This document shows positions 1-7,375 of a DNA stretch of 64,000 bases, piece after piece. Positions within the stretch are counted from its first letter, which is position 1; each line of letters starts with the position of its first letter. The stretch is from Natronorubrum texcoconense. Its GTDB lineage: Archaea > Halobacteriota > Halobacteria > Halobacteriales > Natrialbaceae. Below the pieces are notes generated by a model. The model saw nothing but the letters and a program-made list of their open reading frames with translations. It was not told the DNA's origin and searched no databases. The stretch lies in the NCBI RefSeq assembly GCF_900100335.1, contig NZ_FNFE01000002.1:434001-498000 (forward strand). Direction: 5' to 3'. Both the position numbers and the translations under genes were made by a program.

Positions 1-654
1 GATGCTGACGGCGTCGACGTCGTTCGCGACGTTCCCCACATGGGCGGCGGAACCCGCGGTACCTCCCACGCCGAAATCGTCTACGAAAACGTTCGCGTGC
101 CGGAGGAACACCTGCTCGGCGAACTAAATCAGGGCTTTACTCACGCTCAGGAACGACTCGGCCCCGCTCGTCTCACCCACTGCATGCGCTTTTCGGGCAT
201 GGCCCAGCGCTCCCTCGAGATCGCGAAAGCGTACATCAGCGAGCGCGAGGGCTTCGGGTCGACGCTCTCGGACAAGCAGTCGCTGCGCTATCGGATCGCC
301 GACGCCGAAACCAGACTGCACGTCGCCCGAACCGCGATCCGCGACGCGGCCGACCGAATCGACGCGGGCGAGGAAGCGCGCATCCCCGTCTCGATGTGCA
401 AAGTCTTCACCGCGAACATCACGCAGGAGGCGATCGATCTCGCGGTCCAATGCTGTGGCGCCAATGGCATCGGAAAAGACCTCCCGCTCGCTGATTTCTA
501 CGAGGCCGTCCGTACGTTTCGGATTGTCGACGGTGCCGACGAAGTCCACCGGCGCGTCATCGCTCGCGACGCGTTCGAAGGCACACACGACGAAGAACTC
601 GAGCCCTTGACCCGCTTCGGCGAGCCAAACACGCGGCGCGCCGACGGGCACTGA
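1..654 (+). CDS. acyl-CoA dehydrogenase, ACAD10/11-like (C-terminal part)
   Basis: The reading frame is open from base 1, so the N-terminus lies outside the window; 217 residues are visible. They cover the end of the middle beta domain and the C-terminal helical bundle of an FAD-dependent acyl-CoA dehydrogenase, which oxidises acyl-CoA to enoyl-CoA and passes electrons to ETF. The catalytic segment reads IVDGADEVHRR. The usual catalytic Glu (YEGTSEIQ in the gene at 28665) is an Asp here, and the DG-x-DEVH signature is typical of the ACAD10/ACAD11 subgroup, which in other organisms acts on long-chain or 4-hydroxy acyl-CoAs. That substrate is inference. The stop TGA is at 652-654. Confidence 0.9.
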   Translation, partial: DADGVDVVRDVPHMGGGTRGTSHAEIVYENVRVPEEHLLGELNQGFTHAQERLGPARLTHCMRFSGMAQRSLEIAKAYISEREGFGSTLSDKQSLRYRIADAETRLHVARTAIRDAADRIDAGEEARIPVSMCKVFTANITQEAIDLAVQCCGANGIGKDLPLADFYEAVRTFRIVDGADEVHRRVIARDAFEGTHDEELEPLTRFGEPNTRRADGH

Positions 655-781
655 CTCGCGGCTCACGATCGACGGACTGTCGCCGTTTCTCTCGACTCTC
701 GTTTTTGACGGAGCGCTCGAGTCGGTCGATATCTGTTGGCTCGAGTACCTTCCTGACGGTTAGTCTCGAGAGTAAGAGGTC

Positions 782-795
782 CGAGCGGCCGCTCG
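782..795. other. perfect 14-bp palindrome
   Basis: CGAGCGGCCGCTCG is self-complementary and lies between the acyl-CoA dehydrogenase stop and the tRNA-like repeats. It could form a short hairpin in RNA or be a protein-binding site. No T-run follows, so a classical terminator is not supported. Confidence 0.5.
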
Positions 796-806
796 CGACG
801 GATTAC

Positions 807-827
807 GGGCGTGGCGGGATTCGAACC
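807..827 (-). repeat. partial copy of the tRNA-Arg 3' end
   Basis: These 21 bases match 904-924, the T-arm and 3' acceptor strand of the tRNA-Arg gene, at 20 of 21 positions and in the same orientation, 97 bp away. Beyond the match the sequence does not fold as a tRNA. A short direct repeat of a tRNA 3' end is what integration by a tyrosine recombinase leaves behind (an attL/attR-like scar). No integrase or element is present between the copies, so this is at most a remnant. Confidence 0.55.
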
Positions 828-856
828 ACGGTCGTTCCGCTTCGCTCCACTCCCTG

Positions 857-869
857 ATTCGAATCCCGT
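857..869 (+). repeat. third T-arm-like fragment, opposite orientation
   Basis: The 13 bases ATTCGAATCCCGT match the T-loop and 3' T-stem of the tRNA-Arg gene at 12 or 13 positions, but on the opposite strand. The core TTCGAA is itself palindromic and universal in tRNAs, so chance is possible. Its position between the other two copies makes it worth recording. Confidence 0.3.
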
Positions 870-902
870 TCCCGTCCGCTCCTCACGTCCGTTCGTCGCG
901 GA

Positions 903-975
903 CGGGCGTGACGGGATTCGAACCCGCGATCAGAAGGTTAGGAACCTCCTGCCCTCTCCGCTAGGCCACACGCCC
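903..975 (-). tRNA. tRNA-Arg (anticodon CCT)
   Basis: Read on the minus strand, the 7-bp acceptor stem GGGCGTG/CACGCCC closes, followed by a D-arm, a GGAGG/CCTTC anticodon stem with loop TTCCTAA, a 5-nt variable region, and a T-stem with loop TTCGAAT. The loop places CCT as the anticodon, which reads AGG arginine codons. The discriminator base is G; CCA is not encoded. No intron is visible. The gene is 13 bp downstream of the tatA stop, on the same strand, and its 3' side carries the duplicated T-arm fragments. Confidence 0.93.
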
Positions 976-988
976 CGTCAGAAAAGCG

Positions 989-1318
989 TTAGTTCGATTC
1001 CGTTTCGGTCTCTTCCTCAGTGACCGGCTCCGTATCGACGAAGTCGTCGTCGTCGGAATCGGTGTCGAGTTCCCCTTCGGCCTTGGCGGCGGCGAACTCC
1101 TCCTCTTCACCCTCTTCGAACCCTGCTTCGCGCATCTCCTCGAGTTCGGTTTCAACCTTTTCACGACCCTTCTGGAACTCGCCCATGGCCTCACCAGTCG
1201 ATCGGGCCAGCTTCGGGATCTTGTTCGCCCCGAAGAGCAGAATGGCGATGAAAAGGATGATCAGTAGTTCCGGACCCCCTGGAATAGGGGCAAACAGCGG
1301 TGCGATTTCGACTACCAT
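989..1318 (-). CDS. tatA: twin-arginine translocase subunit TatA
   Basis: The 109-residue product has one N-terminal membrane helix (about residues 16-32, LLIILFIAILLFGANKIPKL) followed by the conserved FG-x-x-K-(I/L)P hinge and an amphipathic helix. A very acidic tail follows (residues 65-109, rich in Glu and Asp). This is the pore-forming TatA/TatE type subunit, which exports folded proteins across the cytoplasmic membrane. Tat is the dominant secretion route in haloarchaea. The start is chosen because a TATA element lies about 30 bp upstream, implying a leaderless mRNA. TatC is not in this window. Confidence 0.95.
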   Translation of the reverse strand: MVVEIAPLFAPIPGGPELLIILFIAILLFGANKIPKLARSTGEAMGEFQKGREKVETELEEMREAGFEEGEEEEFAAAKAEGELDTDSDDDDFVDTEPVTEEETETESN

Positions 1319-1635
1319 CTCTATGCGTGGCTAGTCCGCTGGCAATTATAACCTTTTTGGACCACTTAGAAAAACAAGTATCGCCGAAAGTCCGTTTGAG
1401 AGCGGTTTTCGAGCTAATTGTACGCTCCTGTCCCTGGAATATAGCTCCAGTTTTCGAACTGACCCAACACGTCAGCTGGTCGCCGAGCGAAGCGACACAC
1501 GGCAGTATCGACCGCGAAGCAGCAGATTCGGTCGACTCGAGGGCGAACGATTGGGACCAAGGTTGCGCCCGCGCCCACCAGTGATCCGTTCCGCGAACGA
1601 AACTGACTTTCCGAGTTATCGTCAATCTACGGCTG
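1319..1635. other. intergenic region between tatA and the peroxiredoxin gene
   Basis: The genes on either side are divergent. Besides the tatA promoter it holds the inverted repeat CTGGA-7 nt-TCCAG at 1434-1450 around an AT-rich ATATAG centre, and a weak box (AGTTATCG) about 23 bp before the peroxiredoxin start. No convincing coding sequence is present. Confidence 0.6.
1345..1351 (-). promoter_or_regulatory. TATA box of tatA
   Basis: The minus-strand sequence TTATAAT is centred about 30 bp before the tatA start codon, the spacing expected for a leaderless archaeal transcript. Confidence 0.6.
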
Positions 1636-2115
1636 ATGCCAGAAACCGGAGATGCTGCGCCCGACTTCACTGCACCGCTCGCAAACGGCGACGTCGACTC
1701 CTTCACCCTCTCGGAGCGCCTCGAGAGCGAGGCCCCGATCGTCCTCGCCTTTTTCCCCGGCGCGTTCACCAGCGTCTGTACGACCGAGATGTGTGCGTTC
1801 CAGGACCGACTCGCCTCGTTCAACGACCTCGACGCCAGCGTCTACGGCGTCAGCCGCGACTCGCCGTTCACGCTCAACGAGTTCCGCGACCAGAACGATC
1901 TCGAGTTCGGGCTCATCAGCGACTACAACAAGGAGATCATCGACGACTACGGCGTCGCGATGGACTTCGCCGACCTCGGGGTCTACGGCGTCGCCAAGCG
2001 CTCGGTGTTCGTCGTCGACGCCGACGGCGAAGTTACCTACGCGTGGGTCAGCGACGACCCCGGCGTCGAACCCGACTACGACGAAGTCGAGGCCGCCGTC
2101 GAAGACGCGGCCTGA
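1636..2115 (+). CDS. peroxiredoxin, AhpC/TSA (Bcp-like) family
   Basis: The 159-residue thioredoxin-fold protein carries the peroxidatic motif F-P-G-A-F-T-S-V-C48-T-T, with a second cysteine at 53, the spacing found in atypical two-Cys enzymes of the BCP group. It reduces hydrogen peroxide and organic peroxides, taking electrons from a thioredoxin system in the cytoplasm. Its length is normal for the family and the acidic composition is halophilic. It is a monocistronic plus-strand gene, 90 bp upstream of the HD hydrolase, which has its own TATA-like box. Specific substrate and resolving partner are not readable from sequence. Confidence 0.92.
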   Translation: MPETGDAAPDFTAPLANGDVDSFTLSERLESEAPIVLAFFPGAFTSVCTTEMCAFQDRLASFNDLDASVYGVSRDSPFTLNEFRDQNDLEFGLISDYNKEIIDDYGVAMDFADLGVYGVAKRSVFVVDADGEVTYAWVSDDPGVEPDYDEVEAAVEDAA

Positions 2116-2205
2116 GCGGATCGGTCGATCAGATCCGACGGCCCCGTATCGATCATCGAACTCACTCGTCGCAGGGCTTTTTTAGTCGGCAGCCGACGTT
2201 CGCGT

Positions 2206-3021
2206 ATGAGCGATTCTGCAGGCGACGACGCCGGGCGACGTGTCTATCATCCTGATGCCGACCACCATTTCCCGGACGCGAAACTCAACCAGGTTCTCGA
2301 GTTCGTACAGACGGACGAGGAGATCCAGACCTATCTCGAGGCCCAGAACGTCAACGCGGTCGACCGGATGCAGTACAACGATCACGGCGCGAAACACATC
2401 GAGATCGTCCGTAACCGCGCGCTGTGTCTCTACGACCTCCTCAAAGCCGGCAACGTCGACTTCAACGGCGCGCGCCAGCAGGGCCTCGAGGAGGAAGACG
2501 AGTCGGTCATCATCGCGCTCGCGGCGACGCTCCACGATATCGGCCACGTCGTCCACCGCGACGAGCACGCCTACTACTCGATCCCCCTCGCGGCGGACGT
2601 GCTCGACCGCGTCCTCCCCGAGTTCTACGGCGTAGCCGAGACCGTCCGGATGAAAGGCGAAGTCCTCCACGCGATCCTCTGTCACCACCGAACCGAGACG
2701 CCGCTGACGACCGAGGCCGGCGTCATCCGCGTCGCCGACGCCCTCGACATGGAACGCGGGCGTTCGCGGATCCCCTACGAACACGGCGGCCGCGGGATCA
2801 ACACGCTCTCGAGTCAAGCCATCAGCCACGTCACCCTGCAGGAGGGCGACAGCAGCCCCGTCATGGTCGAGATCGCCATGACCAACGCCGCCGGCGTCTA
2901 TCAGGTCGACAATCTGTTGAAGGCGAAGCTTCAGGGCTCCGGCCTCGAGGATCAGATCCGAATCGTCGCGGTCAACACGAACGAGAACCGCGAGCAGTTG
3001 GTGGAGCGGATCGAGCTCTAA
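2206..3021 (+). CDS. HD-domain metal-dependent phosphohydrolase
   Basis: The 271-residue protein has the HD-superfamily metal motif: H at YNDHGAKH (about residues 68-75), then the HD pair in TLHDIGH (about 108-114), followed by His pairs in LCHHRTE and an Asp in VADALDMERGR. These are the ligands for a binuclear metal centre. The substrate is unknown; related archaeal proteins are annotated only as metal-dependent phosphohydrolases. The C-terminal 70 residues form a small beta-rich domain. The ATG is preceded by CTTTTTTAGTC about 28 bp upstream, fitting a leaderless transcript. Confidence 0.8.
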   Translation: MSDSAGDDAGRRVYHPDADHHFPDAKLNQVLEFVQTDEEIQTYLEAQNVNAVDRMQYNDHGAKHIEIVRNRALCLYDLLKAGNVDFNGARQQGLEEEDESVIIALAATLHDIGHVVHRDEHAYYSIPLAADVLDRVLPEFYGVAETVRMKGEVLHAILCHHRTETPLTTEAGVIRVADALDMERGRSRIPYEHGGRGINTLSSQAISHVTLQEGDSSPVMVEIAMTNAAGVYQVDNLLKAKLQGSGLEDQIRIVAVNTNENREQLVERIEL

Positions 3022-3292
3022 AGAACCAAACTTTTGCTCTGCGTGCGGTCGCTTCGCGACCACACTCGGCAAAACTTTGATGAAAAGCACTCCTCCTTCC
3101 GTTCTCTCGCTCGTTTCACTCGCTCGTTCACATCAGTCGTCGGCCCGCTCGTTCGCCCTACGGGCTCACTCGCGGTGACTATCGTTGGATTGCCTACCCT
3201 CCCCCGGATCGCGAAAGCGCCGCAGATCGCGGCGCTTCCGCTCTCGGCCGTCGAAATCGCACCCCATCAGAAACCATCGTTCGTGGCTCGAG
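3022..3292. other. intergenic region with serial hairpins
   Basis: This lies between the convergent HD gene and the small HTH gene. Clear stems are GGTCGC-TTC-GCGACC at 3047-3061 and a 9-bp stem AAGCGCCGC/GCGGCGCTT at 3215-3237. It contains one copy of the dispersed repeat described for 3067-3166. No coding potential is convincing here. The hairpins may act as bidirectional terminators or simply be part of the repeat. Confidence 0.6.
3067..3166 (+). repeat. dispersed intergenic repeat, copy A
   Basis: About 100 bp here align, by eye at roughly 75-80 percent, with the reverse complement of 28439-28534. The best-conserved block is an AAAA-x-GCAC-CTCC-x-TCCGTTCT-CTCGCTC core at 3084-3110. Both copies sit in non-coding DNA next to strings of short hairpins. 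The family is not one I can name. Confidence 0.5.
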
Positions 3293-3517
3293 TCAGGCGA
3301 GTTCGAATCCGGAATCCGTCCGCTTGAGGTACCCCCGCTCACGAAGCGTGCCGGTGATCGAAAGCACGGTGCCCTTCTTGACGTCGAGATCGTCACAGAG
3401 CCGCTCGGTCGTCGCGCCGTCGGTCGTCGCGACGTACAGGTAGACCAGCTTCGCCCGTGGTGACTCGAGCTCGTCTGGAACCGGTACCGTCGACTGGAGT
3501 CGTCCGTCTGGTTGCAT
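3293..3517 (-). CDS. small winged-helix DNA-binding protein
   Basis: The 74-residue product looks like a MarR/TrmB-type winged helix: a helix at ESPRAKLVYLYVA, a recognition helix around TTERLCDDLDVKKGTVLSITGTL, and a wing ending RGYLKRTDSGFEL. No sensor domain is attached, so it may act as a single-domain transcription factor. The start at 3517 is chosen over a start 15 codons upstream because a TATA element (TTTTAATA, minus strand) lies 24-31 bp before it and would fall inside the longer version. Its target is unknown; it is convergent with the HD gene. Confidence 0.75.
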   Translation of the reverse strand: MQPDGRLQSTVPVPDELESPRAKLVYLYVATTDGATTERLCDDLDVKKGTVLSITGTLRERGYLKRTDSGFELA

Positions 3518-3540
3518 ACGCCAGCGTCTATTTTCGACGA

Positions 3541-3548
3541 TATTAAAA
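3541..3548 (-). promoter_or_regulatory. TATA box of the small winged-helix gene
   Basis: The minus-strand TTTTAATA at this place is 24-31 bp upstream of the ATG at 3517 and supports a leaderless start. Confidence 0.6.
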
Positions 3549-3659
3549 CTGAGTGTCGTCATCTGTCGAACTTGAACGGGGACAGAACCGCCCGGTCAGA
3601 GTCGGGGCGTCGGGGCCGAGTCAGAGCGTTTTTTGGTATCGACCGTCTCCTCAACGGTC

Positions 3660-3854
3660 ATGAATCTCCAACTCATCCTGTTGGGACTGCTGACCGGGAC
3701 GCTCACCGGTGCGTTCTTCGCGTTGTTCGACGTCCCGATCCCGGCACCGCCGGAGCTCCCGGGACTCATGGGAATCGTCGGTATCTATCTCGGCTACAAA
3801 CTCGTCCAGCACCTGGGCGTCAGCGTCGACGTCTTCGAGTCGGTCGGCTTCTGA
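3660..3854 (+). CDS. XapX domain membrane protein
   Basis: The 64-residue protein has two membrane segments separated by the P-x-P-x-P-P-E-L-x-G-L-MGIVGIYLGY signature of the XapX domain, a small family found in bacteria and archaea with unknown function. In Escherichia coli the domain is encoded near xanthosine metabolism genes, but no such gene is adjacent here. The ATG at 3660 is preferred to an alternative start 9 codons upstream because TTTTGGTATC lies about 25-30 bp before it. Confidence 0.8.
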   Translation: MNLQLILLGLLTGTLTGAFFALFDVPIPAPPELPGLMGIVGIYLGYKLVQHLGVSVDVFESVGF

Positions 3855-3899
3855 CGAGAACAGTCACGTCGGTTGTCGAACAGGTTGTGGCGTGTGGTA

Positions 3900-5204
3900 T
3901 CAGGGCGCAGCGTCGAGGTCCGCGGCGAACTCGCGGGCCCGCGCTCTGATCGCCGCGGCGTCCGCGACGCACACGTCGCCGTCTCGCATCAGAACGTCGC
4001 CGTCGACCATCGTGAACTGGACGTCGTCGCCGTGCGCGGCGAACACCAGGTGGGAAAGCACGTCGTGAATCGGCGTGGCGCGGGTGATATCGGTCTCGAG
4101 CCCGACGATATCCGCTTTCCACCCCTCGCGAAGCGCCCCGACCCGGTCGAACCCCGCCGCGCGCGCCCCGTTGATCGTCGCCATCTCGAACACCGTCTGC
4201 GCGGGAAGCGCCTGGGGCTCGAGCCGATCGACCTTCTGGAGCAGGCTGGCCTGACGCATCTCCGTGAACGGATCGAGCGTGTTGTTACACGGCGGGCCGT
4301 CGTTGCCCAGTCCGACGTTGATCCCCCGGTCCAGATAGTCGAGCACCGGAGCCACGCCGCTCGCGAGCTTCATGTTCGAGGACGGGCAGTAGGTGACGTG
4401 CGTTCCCGTCTCCGCGAGCAGTTCCCGCTCCGCTTCGTCCGTCCAGACGCAGTGGGCGAGCACGACGTCCTCGCCGGTCAGCCCGACCTCGTTGAGCCAG
4501 TGGATGTTTCGGCGTCCGGTCTCGTCCTCGACCGTCTGGATCTCGCCCCGGTTCTCGCTCGCGTGCGTGTGAATCCGCACGCCGTCGTAGGCGTCCGCGA
4601 GTTCCCGGCTGCCGCGGAGACACGCTTCCGTACAGCTCACGGCGAACCGCGGCGTCACGGCGTACTGAATGCGGCCGTCCTCGATCCCGTGGTATCGCTG
4701 AATCAGCCGTTCGCTCTCCGCGAGAGCCTCGTCGGTGTCCTCGAGCAGCCCCGGCGGCGCCTCTTTGTCCATCATCACCTTCCCGAGTCGGGCGCGGATA
4801 CCGAGCTCTCGAGCGGCCTCGAACGCCTCTTCGGCGTGGGCGACCGAGAGGTGATCGACACAGCCCGTCGTCCCGCTCTCGATCATCTCGAGGTAGCCGA
4901 GTTCGGCCGCGGCTCTCATCGCCTCCGGCGAGAGCGACGCTTCCATCGGGAGGACGTACTCGAAGAGCCAGTCGAGGAGTTCGGTATCGTCGGCGATGCC
5001 GCGGCCGAGACTCTGGACGGAGTGGACGTGCGCGCCGACGGTGCCCGGCGCGAGGAGGTCGTACGAATCGCGCTCGTGGTCCGGATACCGCTCGAGACAG
5101 GTCGACCGATCGCCGACGGCGACGATGCGATCGTCCTCGACGACGACCGCTCCGTCGTGAATCACGGTCTCGGCGTCGACGACGACGGTTCCCGACAACA
5201 ACAT
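3900..5204 (-). CDS. amidohydrolase, MTA/SAH deaminase-like
   Basis: The 434-residue protein belongs to the metal-dependent amidohydrolase superfamily (nucleoside/guanine deaminase branch). Metal ligands are visible in order: H-V-H (residues about 59-61, GAHVHS), HTHASEN, LAHCVWTDEAE and the catalytic Asp in GNDGPPCNN. It therefore looks active. It resembles the deaminase at 27052-28344 but differs in key pockets (GNDGPPCNN against GTDGAASNN), so a different amino-purine or related substrate is likely; guanine or other hydrolyses remain possible. It is monocistronic, and a perfect palindrome touches its start codon. Confidence 0.82.
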   Translation of the reverse strand: MLLSGTVVVDAETVIHDGAVVVEDDRIVAVGDRSTCLERYPDHERDSYDLLAPGTVGAHVHSVQSLGRGIADDTELLDWLFEYVLPMEASLSPEAMRAAAELGYLEMIESGTTGCVDHLSVAHAEEAFEAARELGIRARLGKVMMDKEAPPGLLEDTDEALAESERLIQRYHGIEDGRIQYAVTPRFAVSCTEACLRGSRELADAYDGVRIHTHASENRGEIQTVEDETGRRNIHWLNEVGLTGEDVVLAHCVWTDEAERELLAETGTHVTYCPSSNMKLASGVAPVLDYLDRGINVGLGNDGPPCNNTLDPFTEMRQASLLQKVDRLEPQALPAQTVFEMATINGARAAGFDRVGALREGWKADIVGLETDITRATPIHDVLSHLVFAAHGDDVQFTMVDGDVLMRDGDVCVADAAAIRARAREFAADLDAAP

Positions 5205-5218
5205 ATCGAGACTCGATA
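5204..5218. promoter_or_regulatory. palindrome at the amidohydrolase start
   Basis: TATCGAG-A-CTCGATA is a perfect 7-1-7 inverted repeat covering the last base of the start triplet and about 14 bp upstream. In a leaderless promoter this overlaps the transcription start, a typical repressor site. The TCGAG half is common in this genome, so it remains a candidate. Confidence 0.4.
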
Positions 5219-5247
5219 ACCGGCGGTGGCCCTTATCTCTGTGGATC

Positions 5248-5436
5248 TCAGGACGATCTGAACGACATCGACAGCTGCGAGAGGCCCCACGCGAGCGATA
5301 TGAGTACGGCGAACGTGAGGTAGCCGACGCCGAGCGGCAGGAGAATCAACGGCAGGTAGTCGGCGAGGAGGTAGAACGCGACCGCGAGCACCGGAACGAG
5401 AACGAGATTCAGCCGGACGAATCGTTCGATACCCAT
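5248..5436 (-). CDS. small membrane protein, two helices
   Basis: The 62-residue product has two predicted membrane helices (about residues 8-27 and 29-52) with a short conserved-looking RLNLVLVPVLAVAFYLLADYL start. I do not recognise the family. It lies between the amidohydrolase and sdhA, all on the minus strand, with 99 bp to the sdhA stop, so it could be transcribed as a tail of the sdh operon or alone. Confidence 0.55.
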   Translation of the reverse strand: MGIERFVRLNLVLVPVLAVAFYLLADYLPLILLPLGVGYLTFAVLISLAWGLSQLSMSFRSS

Positions 5437-5535
5437 TACGTGAGGGAAACTGGACTGGACATTTAGCCCTGCTGGTGTTGGTCGAGAACGCGGCCGTCGG
5501 TAGCTGGCCGTCGGAAAACGGTCCGCAGTGAGCCG

Positions 5536-7374
5536 TCAGTAGCTGCGGTCTTTCGGCTCGTAGGTCTTGTCCTCGCCCTCGAGGATGACCGGCCGGTAGA
5601 AGATCTTCGGCTCGCCCTCCTCCCAGGAGATGAGCGTGTGTTTGAGCCAGTTCTCGTCGTCGCGGATCTGGTTCTCCTGGCGCCAGTGGGCGCCGCGGAA
5701 CTCGTTTCGCACGAGCGCGCCGAGCGCGATGGTCTCGGCGACGTCGATCAGGTTGCGCGTCTCGATGGTCTGCTGAAGGTCGGTGTTGAACGTGCGCGAG
5801 GGGTCGTCGACGTAGACGTCCTGGTACTCCTCGCGGCACTCGCGGATGAGTTTCAGCGCCTTCTTGACGCCCTCCTCGGTCCGGAAGACGTTCACGTAGT
5901 CCGTCATCGCGTTCTGGAGCTTCTGTCGGATCTCGGCGTGCTGGACGCCGGTATCCTTCTCCATCAGGTAGTCGACGTGCTCGCGGGCGCTTTCGACCTG
6001 ACGCTCGAGGATGCCCTCGGCGTCAGCGGTCATTCCGCCGTCCGCAGCGACACCGCCGCTGCCGTCGAGACCGGCGCTACCGGGCTGGACGGGCAACTCG
6101 GTGTCGGTCTCGTCCTCGACATCGTCGCCGTACCCCGTCCGAATCTGGGGCTCGCCGAGGTCGTCGCCGGCGGCGTGGCGTCCGGCGCGCTTGCCGAAGA
6201 CGATCAGTTCCGGCAGGGCGTTGCCGCCGAGTCGGTTGCCGCCGTGGACGGAGACGCAGGCGCACTCGCCGGCCGCGTAGAGCCCGTCGATGCAGGTCTG
6301 GCCGTTCTCGTCGACCTCGATGCCGCCCATCGCGTAGTGCTGGCCGGGTTTGACCGGCATCGGCTCGATGAGGCCGTCGACGCCCTCGAAATCCTCCGCG
6401 AGGTGGAGGATGTTCTCGAGGCGGTCCAGAATGCGCTCCTCGCCGAGGTGGCGCATGTCGAGGTGAACGTACTCGTCGTTGACGCCGCGACCCTCCTGGA
6501 CCTCGGTCAGTTCGGCGCGCGCGACGACGTCGCGGGAGGCGAGTTCGCCGTCGTTGTTCGCGTAGCCGTGTTCGAACATGAACCGCTCGCCGTCGTTGTT
6601 GTAGAGGATCCCACCCTCACCGCGGACACCCTCACTGATGAGGACGCCCGTCGAGGGGAGGGAGGTCGGGTGGAACTGGATGAACTCCATGTCCTCGAGC
6701 GGCGCGCCCGCACGATACGCCATCGCGTGGCCGTCGCCGGTACAGGAGACGGCGTTCGTGGTGTGGTCGAAGGCCTGTCCGGGACCGCCGGTCGCGAGGA
6801 TGACGCCGTCGTTCGCTTTGAAGCCCTCGACGTTGCCGGACTGGACGTCGTAGGCGACGACCCCGTGGCACTCGCGCTCGTTGGGGTCGTCCTCGTCGGT
6901 CGTCGCCAGATCCATGACGTACCACTCGTCGTAGACCTGAATGCCGCGTTTGACGACCTGCTCGTACATCACGTGCAGCAGGTGGTGGCCCGTCTCCGCG
7001 CCCGCGTAGGTGGTCCGCGGGAACGAGAGTCCGCCGAAGGGGCGCTGGGAGACGCGGCCGTCCTCCTCGCGGGAGAACGGCATACCCCAGTGCTCGAGCG
7101 TGATGGTGTCTTCGGGCGAGTCCTGCGTGAGGGTCTCGACCGCCGGGGCGTCGGCCAGGTAGTCCGACCCCTTCATCGTGTCGTAGGCGTGGAGTTCCCA
7201 ATCGTCGCCCTCGCGGAGCGCGGCGTTGATTCCGCCCTCCGCTGCACCCGTGTGACTGCGAACCGGGTGGAGTTTCGAAACGAGTGCGACGTCCGCACCC
7301 GCCTCGTCCGCTGCGACCGCAGCACGGAGACCGGCGCCGCCGGCGCCGACCACGATAACGTCGTGTTCGTACAT
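5536..7374 (-). CDS. sdhA: succinate dehydrogenase flavoprotein subunit
   Basis: The 612-residue protein oxidises succinate to fumarate in the TCA cycle as the catalytic subunit of complex II. It shows the FAD dinucleotide motif GAGGAGLRAAV (residues 10-20), the covalent flavin His41 in SHTGAAEGGIN, the QFHPT substrate loop, and a C-terminal FAD clasp GGNRLGGNAL. An acidic, Gly-rich insertion of about 40 residues lies near position 410-450, which looks like a halophilic surface loop. It is the last gene of sdhCDBA, one base after the sdhB stop. Confidence 0.97.
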   Translation of the reverse strand: MYEHDVIVVGAGGAGLRAAVAADEAGADVALVSKLHPVRSHTGAAEGGINAALREGDDWELHAYDTMKGSDYLADAPAVETLTQDSPEDTITLEHWGMPFSREEDGRVSQRPFGGLSFPRTTYAGAETGHHLLHVMYEQVVKRGIQVYDEWYVMDLATTDEDDPNERECHGVVAYDVQSGNVEGFKANDGVILATGGPGQAFDHTTNAVSCTGDGHAMAYRAGAPLEDMEFIQFHPTSLPSTGVLISEGVRGEGGILYNNDGERFMFEHGYANNDGELASRDVVARAELTEVQEGRGVNDEYVHLDMRHLGEERILDRLENILHLAEDFEGVDGLIEPMPVKPGQHYAMGGIEVDENGQTCIDGLYAAGECACVSVHGGNRLGGNALPELIVFGKRAGRHAAGDDLGEPQIRTGYGDDVEDETDTELPVQPGSAGLDGSGGVAADGGMTADAEGILERQVESAREHVDYLMEKDTGVQHAEIRQKLQNAMTDYVNVFRTEEGVKKALKLIRECREEYQDVYVDDPSRTFNTDLQQTIETRNLIDVAETIALGALVRNEFRGAHWRQENQIRDDENWLKHTLISWEEGEPKIFYRPVILEGEDKTYEPKDRSY

Positions 7375-7375
7375 G

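Noticed and set aside
807-880. Possible second complete tRNA gene
   Set aside because: Only the T-arm and acceptor end are present. No D-arm, anticodon arm or 5' acceptor strand can be paired.
811-1023. 70-codon plus-strand frame across the tRNA-Arg gene
   Set aside because: Overlaps the tRNA on the opposite strand and is basic. The tRNA explains the sequence.
4500-5050. Amidohydrolase with a degenerate active site
   Set aside because: The His-x-His, later His residues and catalytic Asp are all there. Only surrounding residues differ from the 27052 paralogue.
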